From a virus, in the IMG/VR virus record IMGVR_UViG_3300050138_000418, positions 1 through 48,544 of that record: 48,544 bases of DNA; one strand, written 5' to 3'. The stretch's first letter is position 1. Each line of letters begins with the position of its first letter. Positions 38,017 through 46,244 of the stretch are shown here, one piece after another. Both the position numbers and the translations under genes were made by a program. A model generated the notes under the pieces. That model had not been told where the DNA came from. It searched no databases and was given only the letters and a program-made list of their open reading frames with translations.

Positions 38017-38676
38017 TTACGAGTTCGCAAATGGAGTCGCCAGCGTGCCCGAAGGAGACACGACAATCCCCGTCACAAGCCACGCGGTTGCGGACACACA
38101 CAGGAAACTTACCCAAGTGCCAATCCCACCACCCGTTGTGGTACCGTTCATATTGAACGAAATAAAATTGGACGCCGCAGGAGAGTTAAACTGCATTGGA
38201 CCCAAGGTGCTCGATGGCGTAACTTTTTCACCACTGAACATCTGGATCGCGCCATTCAGATAGGTGGTTCCAGCATCCGTGATGATCTTAATCGTTCCGC
38301 TTGTCTGAAGAACGGTTGATAGAAAGTTATACTGCAATCCAACTACGGGAGCGGGAAGCGTATACAGAATGTTGGTGGTGGAAATATCGAACAGATTCAC
38401 GGAACCTGAGGAGGCGCCCGTCAAGATACGAGTCGTGCCGCCCGAAGCTGCGACCACTTCGGTATACGCCGCAGCATTAATAATCGGGGATGTGAGCGTT
38501 TTAGCTGCAAGCGTTTGGGCTGTGCCCGTATCCACAAGTGTGGTTTCCGTCGAGCCCGACCCCGCGCCATCGAGAATGAGGAGCCCCGATGTGGAATCGA
38601 CGCGGATGGGAGCGGAGGTGGCGGTGGCAAAACCTCGCTGCGCCGAACCTCGATAAATTGAACGAATACCGGACAT
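38017..38676 (-). CDS. Beta-rich virion protein
   Basis: 219 residues with AAAGGAT before the ATG. The N-terminus RSIYRGSAQRGFATATSAPIRVDSTSG and the motif TQAQTLAAKTLTSPIINAA-like (TAQTLAAKTLTSPIINAA) are shared with many tail-fibre-like and head fibre proteins. The rest is Ser/Thr-rich and beta-stranded. It is probably a surface fibre or decoration protein. The interval 37960-38016 has nothing notable; 38677-38766 contains no gene. Confidence 0.65.
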   Translation of the reverse strand: MSGIRSIYRGSAQRGFATATSAPIRVDSTSGLLILDGAGSGSTETTLVDTGTAQTLAAKTLTSPIINAAAYTEVVAASGGTTRILTGASSGSVNLFDISTTNILYTLPAPVVGLQYNFLSTVLQTSGTIKIITDAGTTYLNGAIQMFSGEKVTPSSTLGPMQFNSPAASNFISFNMNGTTTGGGIGTWVSFLCVSATAWLVTGIVVSPSGTLATPFANS

Positions 38677-38766
38677 AACAAATCCTTTGGCTAGAATGGA
38701 GTAGGATGCGCTACCCCACCTATGTGGCCGTTAGAGAAGAGAAAAATCTCGCATCAGATATACGAA

Positions 38767-38844
38767 CTAGACGACTGACAACTTTGCAACTTCCGCAGCC
38801 TGCGCAACCTTCTGATCAGCCGCGAACTTTTCTGCATTCGTCAT
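38767..38844 (-). CDS. Possible 25-residue peptide
   Basis: A frame from the ATG at 38844, three bases after the preceding stop, to TAG 38767. GGAG lies eight bases upstream, within the end of the preceding gene. The product (MTNAEKFAADQKVAQAAEVA...) is Ala/Lys-rich and helical. It could be a true small virion or assembly peptide; the coupling is good but the length alone makes chance possible. Confidence 0.4.
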   Translation of the reverse strand: MTNAEKFAADQKVAQAAEVAKLSVV

Positions 38845-38847
38845 AAA

Positions 38848-39348
38848 TTATGCTCCAACAATCGCAAAGCCACTCATCTGATTCGCCAACAGCGTCAGCG
38901 TCGAACCTGTGCGGGTCGTATCTTCCGTGAGTGTGAACCCGGTAGACATTGCACGACCATCAGGATACAGGACCACTACATCACCCGCTGCCGTCGCGGC
39001 AATCGCGCTGTCCTGCGTGCCATCGGTGGCCGCTGTCGTGGCGTTATTGGAATACTTGACGATGGTTTCCGTGGTGCCCGATTTCTTCAGATAGATGCCG
39101 TAAATGGTGCACGCACCCGCAATCAGCACCTGGGAGACGTTGTTGCCACCATCCGAAGAATTGTAGGTGCCATCAATCGGCAAGAACTGCAGATTCGGAT
39201 TCCGCTTGTCCTGCGATAGATACGCCTTGAGGTCGAGAAACGCATTCTGTGACGCCGGATTCGACCCAACACCAGCTACTTGGATATTGGAGAGCGCATT
39301 CTTAACCTTCTGCCAAACGAGATTTCCGCTTTGAAGTGCTACAGCCAT
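38848..39348 (-). CDS. Head completion or decoration protein
   Basis: 166 residues with GAGGAAAA upstream. The C-terminal half (YLKKSGTTETIVKYSNNATTAATDGTQDS, then DVVVLYPDGRAMSTGFTLTEDTTRTG) is beta-rich and Thr-rich, consistent with a capsid surface protein. It lies between two other head genes downstream of the capsid protein. No named family. Confidence 0.65.
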   Translation of the reverse strand: MAVALQSGNLVWQKVKNALSNIQVAGVGSNPASQNAFLDLKAYLSQDKRNPNLQFLPIDGTYNSSDGGNNVSQVLIAGACTIYGIYLKKSGTTETIVKYSNNATTAATDGTQDSAIAATAAGDVVVLYPDGRAMSTGFTLTEDTTRTGSTLTLLANQMSGFAIVGA

Positions 39349-39380
39349 GATCTTTTCCTCGCCAGCCCGTCGCTCAGAGG

Positions 39381-39938
39381 TTAGTCAGCAAGACTAACCA
39401 GCCCGGATCGAGCCGTACTACTAGAGGAGCCTGATGTGGGCACATGGCGCTCCGAACCCATGCCAGGACTAGAAACCCGCTGTCCTGTACGTCGTTGGTA
39501 GGATTCCCAGGCTTGGCCTGAGCGATCCCACATATCATTGCGAGTCTTGCGTCGAATCTCCGCCTCATTCGCCGCATCCACGCTATCTTCTTCTTCCGCA
39601 ACTTTGTCGCCACCACCCCGAGCCCAAATGTCCCGGCTCTTGAGAGTGGCAATGATGTTGTCAATCGACCATGCCTGTCCGGTGCGGTAAATCAATGTGA
39701 CCGGCACCAACCCGCGCATCAAACAGAGTTTGGTATCAGGCTGAGTAATCGTCTCCGCGAGTGCCTGATCCATGGCCGAAAAGTTTCGTCGCCGCCGAGC
39801 CAAGACGTAGGCATACGGCACATAGCGGCTCGGGAAAACAACTAACTCGGCATCATAATCATAGAGGCGTTGCAACCAATAGGCGGGAGGCACCGCCATG
39901 TTCTGGTTGTCGTTAATAAAATTTACGAAATCAGGCAT
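39381..39938 (-). CDS. Hypothetical head-region protein
   Basis: 185 residues from the ATG at 39938, which overlaps the preceding gene by eight bases. NMAVPPAYWLQRLYDYDAELVVFPSR followed by VLARRRRNFSAM and TLKSRDIWARGGGDKVAEEEDSVD. The C-terminus is disordered and Ser-rich. Similar proteins occur after capsid genes in podoviruses I know as hypotheticals. Possible head-assembly role. Confidence 0.65.
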   Translation of the reverse strand: MPDFVNFINDNQNMAVPPAYWLQRLYDYDAELVVFPSRYVPYAYVLARRRRNFSAMDQALAETITQPDTKLCLMRGLVPVTLIYRTGQAWSIDNIIATLKSRDIWARGGGDKVAEEEDSVDAANEAEIRRKTRNDMWDRSGQAWESYQRRTGQRVSSPGMGSERHVPTSGSSSSTARSGLVSLAD

Positions 39939-40362
39939 TATCCGCAATCGGATTCAACTGTGAGCCCCGGACCTTGACACCAGCATCAAAACTCCCTTTG
40001 GCCTGGACACCGGCCTTCTTACCCTTGAAGGCCACATGTTCCCCGGGCTTCAGATGATCCTCGACCAGCGTTTCCCAATCAAGACGGCAGGGACGCCCTA
40101 GATGCTCTTCCCATTCTGGTTTCGAGAGAAAAGAGCAGTCATCTACGCCCTTGATTCCAATAAGATAGCGCCCGCCAGAGAGGCTGGGATTATCTGGGTC
40201 CGCTGACCCCATAATTGGGTTCTGGTTCTTCGCGTAGTTCACTGCGACCTTGGGAATCTGTGATTCCCCGGGCGGGATTGTAATGTCCTGCCCATCGAAG
40301 CGCACATTAAGTGCCACCGGCGCCCGATTGACGACTGCGACCTGCTCGTAAAAAATACCCAT
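39931..40362 (-). CDS. Hypothetical head-region protein
   Basis: 143 residues. It begins MGIFYEQVAVVNRAPVALNVRFDGQDITIPPG, a beta-sandwich-like start, and continues NYAKNQNPIMGSADPDNPS. The ATG follows the HNH gene by a four-base gap. Families of this type are common right after the capsid gene in podoviruses and may be a minor head protein. Confidence 0.65.
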   Translation of the reverse strand: MGIFYEQVAVVNRAPVALNVRFDGQDITIPPGESQIPKVAVNYAKNQNPIMGSADPDNPSLSGGRYLIGIKGVDDCSFLSKPEWEEHLGRPCRLDWETLVEDHLKPGEHVAFKGKKAGVQAKGSFDAGVKVRGSQLNPIADNA

Positions 40363-40366
40363 TGTC

Positions 40367-40906
40367 CTAGACTCCCTCTAAAACTTGTTTCTGATCTCGC
40401 TCGACCTTATGAAATGTTCGGTGACAGTTGGCACACAGAACATCGCATTTTGCTATCTCCGCCAAGAGACGACGAATTCCAAATTTTCTAAACTCACCGA
40501 TATGCCCGAGTTTAGTTGTTCGATCTCTGTGGTGAAAGTCCAAACACTCCAGCCGCTTCTCGCCACACTGAATACAGCCACCTATTCGCGCATCAGCAAG
40601 GATTTTTTGTTTATCCTTAAACACCTGAGTATATTGTATCTTATACTCTTCAGGATGCGCTTTCCGCCACCGAACCATTCGGTCAGCCCCCCGCTTTCTT
40701 ACCGCAGGATCAAGCCGGTGCTTTTGCATCGCCTCTCGAACGCACGCTCTGCAACCCCGACATTGATAGCCTTTCCAATTGTAGTGCCAATAAGTATTGG
40801 CCTCATCATAGGGGTGGCCTTTCTTGCAATGTGTCTTTCGTTCCCGCCCCAACCCGTCTTCTTCACTGCCGATTCGCTGCTTCGCTTCACCCGGAAAAGT
40901 GGACAT
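40367..40906 (-). CDS. HNH endonuclease inserted after the capsid gene
   Basis: 179 residues. An N-terminal zinc-binding part (CKKGHPYDEANTYWHYNWKGYQCRGCRACVREA) precedes the nuclease core CIQCGEKRLECLDFHHRDR and CDVLCANCHRTFHKVER. This HNH architecture (N-terminal Cys-rich AP2-like or NUMOD-like DNA-binding element plus HNH) is typical of free-standing homing nucleases. AGGAGGT precedes the ATG, and a near-perfect sigma-70 promoter lies just upstream. It splits the head operon between capsid and downstream genes. Confidence 0.85.
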   Translation of the reverse strand: MSTFPGEAKQRIGSEEDGLGRERKTHCKKGHPYDEANTYWHYNWKGYQCRGCRACVREAMQKHRLDPAVRKRGADRMVRWRKAHPEEYKIQYTQVFKDKQKILADARIGGCIQCGEKRLECLDFHHRDRTTKLGHIGEFRKFGIRRLLAEIAKCDVLCANCHRTFHKVERDQKQVLEGV

Positions 40907-40924
40907 GCTATACCTCCTAGTGGA

Positions 40925-40952
40925 AGTATAACATGCCCAAACCCAATGTCAA
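40925..40952 (-). promoter_or_regulatory. Sigma-70-type promoter of HNH gene
   Basis: On the minus strand TTGACA (40947-40952), 16 bases, then TATACT (40925-40930), followed by AGGAGGT and the ATG of the HNH gene. This is the best housekeeping-type promoter I can see in the window, and it lies just downstream of the capsid gene. Confidence 0.7.
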
Positions 40953-40982
40953 GGACCAACCATAAGTAGTTGATTCTAAAGA

Positions 40983-41008
40983 GTAAAAGATCTTTATAAA
41001 TCTTTTAC
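40983..41008 (-). terminator. Hairpin at the end of the capsid gene
   Basis: GTAAAAGAT and ATCTTTTAC form a 9-bp AT-rich stem with an eight-base loop that covers the capsid stop codon, followed on the minus strand by a TCTTT tract. It may reduce or end transcription from the capsid gene before the HNH gene with its own promoter. Confidence 0.5.
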
Positions 41009-42283
41009 AATTACCAAAGTTTGACCCGACACGCCGTCCCAACGCGCACTCAGACCAGGATTTTTGCAGAAATACTGTTTTCTCGCAAAATAGGTCGCCT
41101 CATACGCATGACGGGCGCCGCTGCCCGAGCCATCACGAATCCAGACCAGTCCATCGCGATCCATGAACTTGCCGGGTTCCGCCACGTAGCGTTTGAAGCC
41201 GCCCTTTTTGGTATCGAGGAAATAGACTTGTGCAAGGCCGAGAGTCCTAATAGCCTTGATGGCCACTTCCCCAATCGTGAGGTCACCCTGGGTGAACGCC
41301 TTGGTCCCGCCGTCTGGGGCCTTGAGGTCCGAGCCCATATAGCGACGATCCGCATCGAGCAGCTTGATGTATTCACGACGCACCGACTGATGCATCAGAA
41401 TGACATTGATGATGCCGCCCAGCTTTTCATACACCACGTCAGCGGTGCGCTGCGCCACGTCAAGCGACAGAGCGCCCACGCTAGCGACCACATACGACTG
41501 CATACTCGGGACCTGACTACGCAGGATACCAAAGTAATTGTCGCGGTTCGTGCCATCGTCCACCAGTGCCGGCAGACCCCAGAACGCCTTTTCAAAGGCG
41601 GTATCCTGGATGTCCGTGACAGAGGTAGACGCCGCCTGAACCACGTAGTCGCCGCTCGTCCACGAAGGGTCCGAACTCAGCGTTGCGCCCGTGCCATCCG
41701 ACGTGGTACTCAGAACACTCACAACGTTCGCACGCAACGCACCCGAAGCCGGGTTAATTCCTGCGAGCGCCATACCCACATCAATGAAGCGGTTGCCGAA
41801 GCTCGTCCCAGTAATGTTGCCGGGATTCTTCAGCGTAATCGCCGCCGCGTCCGCGTTAACCACGGAGATGACCGCGCGTCCGTCCATGCCGAGTGCATGC
41901 TCTTCACGGCGGGCAATATCATCGACCAGCCGCGTCTTCTCATCCGTCATCCCGTTCCGGAACGATGCCTCGCTGGACACCAGATCCGCCATCGCCTCTT
42001 CCGTCATACGGATTCTGGCGATGAGCTTCTTCATGTCAATCCGACCCTGCGCGTGGGTCTGATTGCCCGCGACCGGATACGCCGAATCCTCACCCGCGAA
42101 AAACGGGCTGGTATTCCGACCAAAGTGATGAGTAAACTTGGTCCCAAGTCCACCCTTCCAGTCCACCTGCTCGACCGGAAACTCTTCCTTGAGCGGGAAC
42201 GCGTTGTTCACGCCCTCAGACACGCCCTGCTCAAAGACATCTTTGGCAAGGCCCGAAAGTGCTGTCGTATCTGCTCCAGCCAT
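40994..42283 (-). CDS. Major capsid protein
   Basis: 429 residues, preceded by AAAGGAAT. The N-terminus (ADTTALSGLAKDVFEQGVSEGVNNAFPLKEEF) and the inner pattern (IDMKKLIARIRMTEEAMADL, then EEHALGMDGRAVISVVN, ILMHQSVRREYIKLLDADRRYMG) are those of HK97-fold capsid proteins of podoviruses and related phages, with the usual order scaffold then capsid. No N-terminal cleavage region is evident, in line with a separate scaffold. The long reverse frame of 479 codons over this gene is a shadow. Confidence 0.85.
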   Translation of the reverse strand: MAGADTTALSGLAKDVFEQGVSEGVNNAFPLKEEFPVEQVDWKGGLGTKFTHHFGRNTSPFFAGEDSAYPVAGNQTHAQGRIDMKKLIARIRMTEEAMADLVSSEASFRNGMTDEKTRLVDDIARREEHALGMDGRAVISVVNADAAAITLKNPGNITGTSFGNRFIDVGMALAGINPASGALRANVVSVLSTTSDGTGATLSSDPSWTSGDYVVQAASTSVTDIQDTAFEKAFWGLPALVDDGTNRDNYFGILRSQVPSMQSYVVASVGALSLDVAQRTADVVYEKLGGIINVILMHQSVRREYIKLLDADRRYMGSDLKAPDGGTKAFTQGDLTIGEVAIKAIRTLGLAQVYFLDTKKGGFKRYVAEPGKFMDRDGLVWIRDGSGSGARHAYEATYFARKQYFCKNPGLSARWDGVSGQTLVIVKDL

Positions 42284-42299
42284 TGGCTGATTCCTTTAC

Positions 42300-43169
42300 T
42301 TATTCCCCGTAGGCGCCGCCGTGGGACTTGTACGACTCCACGAGCGCGTCACCGAAGGATTTGTCGTTGTTATAATCGATCTTTTTGCCGCCCGGGCCGA
42401 CGACACTGCGATCCCGACCGCTCGGAACCCTTCGCTGCCGTTCGACTTCGGACTGCGTGACTTTGCGACGAGCCGGTTCAAAGAAATCCTCGACGTAGGT
42501 TTTCACAAACTCGGGGATCACCGTCTCATCACCCTGATCATAGCGGGCCAGGAATTGTGGATCGGATTCGCACTCATTGACAAAGGCGAGTTGGACGCGC
42601 CGAGCCTGTCGATCTGACAGGGTGCCCCCAAATTCCTTCGTCACCGCATTGACCACCGCCGTGAGGGTCTGTTTCCCCTGTCTCCGGTATTGCTGCTCCG
42701 AGGCTTCTTTCATCGACGCCGCTTGTTCGCGCAGTTCCTTGATGGCCTCAATGTCCTCTTTGGACAAATTGGCGAGATCGGGAAAATACTGCCCAAACTG
42801 TCGGCGAATCGTCTCCGCATCGACTTCATCCTTGGACTGCGGGTTGACCCCGGCCAACGCCTGAACCCGACGCTTTTCTGCGGCCAGCTCACCCTGATAG
42901 GTAGCGACTTGCCGCTCGTAGTCCTGCCGCTGCCGTCTTTCCTTTTGCAAATCCGCGAGAACGCCGCGATACCGATCATCCTCAGCTTTTTGCGCAGGAG
43001 CCGGAACCTGGGTGGACGATTGGGGGGCTTTCCCGGAATCACTGCCCGCAGGAGTTGGTGCGCTGTCGTTGGGAGCGCCCTGCGGTTCATTTGGTGCACC
43101 ACCGCCACCCGAACCATCACCGGGTTCGTCCAGCAGAGGAAACATCATTTCAACAGACTTCATAGCCAT
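42300..43169 (-). CDS. Capsid scaffolding protein
   Basis: 289 residues. An acidic, disordered Gly/Pro/Ser-rich N-terminus (EPGDGSGGGGAPNEPQGAP) is followed by a long coiled coil (GVLADLQKERRQRQDYERQVATYQGELAAEKRR), more helices and a basic C-terminus (FFEPARRKVTQSEVERQRR), as in P22-type scaffolds that bind capsid via a basic end. It lies directly upstream of the capsid gene. GGAGT precedes the ATG. Confidence 0.8.
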   Translation of the reverse strand: MAMKSVEMMFPLLDEPGDGSGGGGAPNEPQGAPNDSAPTPAGSDSGKAPQSSTQVPAPAQKAEDDRYRGVLADLQKERRQRQDYERQVATYQGELAAEKRRVQALAGVNPQSKDEVDAETIRRQFGQYFPDLANLSKEDIEAIKELREQAASMKEASEQQYRRQGKQTLTAVVNAVTKEFGGTLSDRQARRVQLAFVNECESDPQFLARYDQGDETVIPEFVKTYVEDFFEPARRKVTQSEVERQRRVPSGRDRSVVGPGGKKIDYNNDKSFGDALVESYKSHGGAYGE

Positions 43170-43209
43170 CGTTTACTCCATTTTTCGCCAGCGGAAGCAC
43201 TGGAACGAT

Positions 43210-43226
43210 TGGCACACGTATTGCAT
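43210..43226 (+). promoter_or_regulatory. Sigma-54-like element 1 before HNH gene
   Basis: TGGCAC-N5-TTGCAT, exact match, in the 106-base divergent gap between the scaffold gene and the HNH gene. No start codon lies at the usual distance downstream; the second element is closer to the gene. Confidence 0.55.
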
Positions 43227-43244
43227 GCCCTCCAATTTCTAGTG

Positions 43245-43261
43245 TGGCACAGTCCTTGCAT
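43245..43261 (+). promoter_or_regulatory. Sigma-54-like element 2 before HNH gene
   Basis: TGGCAC-N5-TTGCAT, exact match, ending 17 bases before the ATG of the HNH gene (43276). Its context TTGCATATT...GGGTAT resembles that of the element at 1298. Confidence 0.6.
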
Positions 43262-43275
43262 ATTGTAAAGGGTAT

Positions 43276-43746
43276 ATGCCCGGTGGAAGACCTAAAGGAA
43301 GCGGACTTATTCCTCTGTCAGTACGATTTTGGTCTAAGGTTCGCAAAACGGATACCTGTTGGTTATGGACGGGTGCCACTACAACTTTTGGATACGGGGT
43401 CATGACAACCCATACTCGAAAGGTAAATGGAGCCCATCGTGTCTCTTGGGAGTTGCATCACGGTCCTATTCTCAAAAATCTTTGTGTTCTTCACACCTGT
43501 GACATTCCCGCCTGTGTAAACCCCAATCACCTTTTTCTCGGAACCAAATGGGATAATATCCATGATGCCATGAAAAAAGGGCGGGCGCCTCAAATGTCGA
43601 GCCCCGAACGCTGTATTCGAGGGCATAAATTTGACCGTCGAGTCGGAATAAAATCTCCTCAACAGATTTGTTCAATCTGTCAAATCATCAGACGTAAGGC
43701 ACAACAAGCCCGCCAATCCGCCATGTCTATTGAGGCGCAACTTTAG
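43276..43746 (+). CDS. HNH homing-type endonuclease on the opposite strand
   Basis: 156 residues. WSKVRKTDTCWLWTGATTTFGYGV followed by AHRVSWELHHGPI, VLHTCDIPACVNPNHLFLGTKWDN and a C-terminal zinc knuckle (CIRGHKF ... CSICQ) is the HNH_3-type nuclease common in phages: catalytic HH/H and N-P-N-HL motif. It is the only rightward gene inside the late block and its end overlaps the portal gene end by 20 bases. It may have been acquired as a mobile homing gene. Confidence 0.85.
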   Translation: MPGGRPKGSGLIPLSVRFWSKVRKTDTCWLWTGATTTFGYGVMTTHTRKVNGAHRVSWELHHGPILKNLCVLHTCDIPACVNPNHLFLGTKWDNIHDAMKKGRAPQMSSPERCIRGHKFDRRVGIKSPQQICSICQIIRRKAQQARQSAMSIEAQL

Positions 43747-46240
43747 GGTTGTTTTCTTTTCCTGAATTCTGGTTGCTGTTGCGTAATGCTCGACCAGCCC
43801 CTTGCGCAGGCTCCGGCTTTGCTGGGGCTCCAGGCGCCCCTGCCGGTGGCGGCGAGGTAATATTCTCCACCTTATCGAAGAGTTCGCGCACCTGAGGATC
43901 AGCCAGCGCCTGCGCGTCAAACTGGTAACTCACCTTGGGTCCATACTTCGGATCAATGGGCTTGGGCATTGCGGCTTGCATTTCCTGTAAATGCTGTGTC
44001 AGGAATTGCTGAGCTGCTGGTTGCTTCGTGAGCAAGTCCCTTACATGATCATCATTGGCCCACTTCATAAACTCCTGCAAATGGACCTGGGCGTTATACC
44101 ACGGGAGCCACTTCAGAGGCGTATTGGCCAAAATGGATGGCGGCGCCTGGGGCATCGGAATCGGCGGCGGTATGGGCTGCATGGGGTCTTTGGCCTGTTG
44201 CAATTGTAGGGTATTCTGTTGTGCAACTTGTAGGACTTGCTGCTGATACTGCTGTTCCTGCTGCTGCGCCTGCATCAGCACTTGCTGAACCGCCTGAGGA
44301 TTGATAATCCAGTCTTCAAAGGCTTGCTGCTTCTGTAGTGCACTCTGCACGTTGATATCTAGCATCGGGACCATACGAGTGAGGCCGAATAGTTTCAATC
44401 CTTCATACTGTTGATCAGGATCGTGCATGTCCAGCATACCCAAGGTATTTGCATGCTCCACCGCTGCCCGCATGCCCAGATTTGTCTTCGGTGTCGTTGA
44501 ACCATCTTCCACGACAATGACAAATGACCCCTGGAGTTGTGCACGTTTGAAGGTCTGATAGGTCCAGGTCCGGGCAGGCGTCAAGACAGCTTTGGTCCGC
44601 TCATCCGGGCCAAACTCCCGCTCTAATTCAATCGCAAACTTGAACCAGTTCTTGTAAACATCACCCCGGGATTGAAACACCGAAGAGAAGCGCGCCTGTG
44701 ACCGCTCAATCAAGGCTTGAATGGCTGAGAACGCTTCCACCCCTGCAGGCTTCTGCCCCTTCATAATGTCGAAGGTACCGGCTAAGTCCTCAATATCCTT
44801 GAGGTATTGTTCCCGAAGGGCCATGACCGACGCATCAATGGGCACACCGGGAATGCGCTCTGGCTTAGCGTTACCGCCTACGGTCAGAGGATTCCACTTA
44901 ATCACGAGCCCGGGCATACCCGTGAGCTTTTGAATCTCCGCCCCTTTGGGTTCCAGCCACACTGGATTGCCCATGCGCTGCAGACAAAGGAGGACCAACG
45001 AATCCAACTGATTCAGTTGATCTTGCTTCTGAATAATGACATCCAATGGCCCTGAGCCAAGAATACGCCCACCGACATGCTCAAAAATACCGTGTGCGAA
45101 CGTAAACAACGGATTCCCATCGGCATCCTGATACGGTAGGGGACCGGGTAACCCTTCCGTCTCCTCAAGATGAACGATAATCGGCGATCCGTCGCCAATC
45201 ACGCGAAACACCAATCCATCAGGATAGGCATCGCACGGCTTCATCCAGACTTCGTATTCCGCGATACCCTCATCGTTTTGGCCTCCACGACCGGAACCCT
45301 CGGACCAATAAATTGGCGTAATTCCGAGATCGTTGGTCTGCACCAATGATGTATATAGGGCGAGACTATGATCCTGCGGCGCCTTCTGCCATGTAATTTG
45401 GGGGACCAGATCCTTAAGAATCGGATGACTTTCATAATAGCGTTTCGTCCGCCATCGGCGACGAATCACATAGGGGAGGTCATCAAAACGGGTATAGGTA
45501 TGGGGAAAAGCGAGTTCCAGTGGGGACAACACAAGTGTTGTGGGCACCCCTTTGGGCAGTATCTTCTGAATGGGCTGGCCCGTTTCGTCCATCGCGGGGG
45601 CAAATTGATTGCCGCCGCAAGAAGGACAGGTTGGCTGTGCCCCGGTCAACTGATCGGTGGAAGTCACCTGCTGACAACTCTGGCACTCTTCTGACCCCAC
45701 CTTCAGCACACCGTGCTTGATATCATAATCGACAAACACATGTATAAACGCATTCCCGGTCACACAGAGCCAAAAATCAAACTCCGACATCGCTTGATTC
45801 ATCAGATGGATTTCGTGGAGGAGCGGCGCCATCTGATCAGCGGTATTTGCTGCGGCCACATTCAACGGATCAGAACCATTCGGTCTGACGTTCACACTCA
45901 AGGCGATTGAGGTAAACATCGCCCGAATCGCCTGAACCGTTTCCTTGCACTTATTCGTGACAGGGCGGGGTATCCACGCGGCCATGCGTTTATCGCGCCA
46001 GCCACCATACTTGCTCTGGTATTCTATCCATTGCCGACCCAGAATATACCAGAGGTTCCGCTGCCACTGGCGCTCAAACACCCAGCGCGAATCAAATGAT
46101 TCGTGCTTCAGGATTTCCCAGAGGTCGAGTAACTCCTGATCATCATACGATCCCGTGAGCGGGGTATCAGCGGAGTTCCCCGCATCTTTGGGAACGGGAG
46201 TTTTCGTGGCGCGATCAAGCGGCGTGGTGAAGTCTGCCAT
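43727..46240 (-). CDS. Portal protein with zinc ribbon insertion
   Basis: 837 residues. LWEILKHESFDSRWVFERQWQRNLWYILGRQWIEY and TNKCKETVQAIRAMFTS are the typical N-terminus of P22-like/podovirus portals, and the order after terminase is canonical. A zinc ribbon (C186, C189, C205, C208) is inserted in a segment after MSEFDFWLCVTGNAF. The C-terminal region after about residue 640 is Gln-rich and helical (QQQEQQYQQQVLQVAQQ), the barrel part. Twelve copies would form the DNA gateway. Confidence 0.85.
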   Translation of the reverse strand: MADFTTPLDRATKTPVPKDAGNSADTPLTGSYDDQELLDLWEILKHESFDSRWVFERQWQRNLWYILGRQWIEYQSKYGGWRDKRMAAWIPRPVTNKCKETVQAIRAMFTSIALSVNVRPNGSDPLNVAAANTADQMAPLLHEIHLMNQAMSEFDFWLCVTGNAFIHVFVDYDIKHGVLKVGSEECQSCQQVTSTDQLTGAQPTCPSCGGNQFAPAMDETGQPIQKILPKGVPTTLVLSPLELAFPHTYTRFDDLPYVIRRRWRTKRYYESHPILKDLVPQITWQKAPQDHSLALYTSLVQTNDLGITPIYWSEGSGRGGQNDEGIAEYEVWMKPCDAYPDGLVFRVIGDGSPIIVHLEETEGLPGPLPYQDADGNPLFTFAHGIFEHVGGRILGSGPLDVIIQKQDQLNQLDSLVLLCLQRMGNPVWLEPKGAEIQKLTGMPGLVIKWNPLTVGGNAKPERIPGVPIDASVMALREQYLKDIEDLAGTFDIMKGQKPAGVEAFSAIQALIERSQARFSSVFQSRGDVYKNWFKFAIELEREFGPDERTKAVLTPARTWTYQTFKRAQLQGSFVIVVEDGSTTPKTNLGMRAAVEHANTLGMLDMHDPDQQYEGLKLFGLTRMVPMLDINVQSALQKQQAFEDWIINPQAVQQVLMQAQQQEQQYQQQVLQVAQQNTLQLQQAKDPMQPIPPPIPMPQAPPSILANTPLKWLPWYNAQVHLQEFMKWANDDHVRDLLTKQPAAQQFLTQHLQEMQAAMPKPIDPKYGPKVSYQFDAQALADPQVRELFDKVENITSPPPAGAPGAPAKPEPAQGAGRALRNSNQNSGKENNPKVAPQ

Positions 46241-46244
46241 AGAA

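Noticed and set aside
41021-42460. 479-codon open frame on the plus strand over the capsid gene
   Set aside because: It is a mirror of the GC-biased capsid coding frame, its product is Arg/His-rich without any motif, and it runs through the capsid and the scaffold end.
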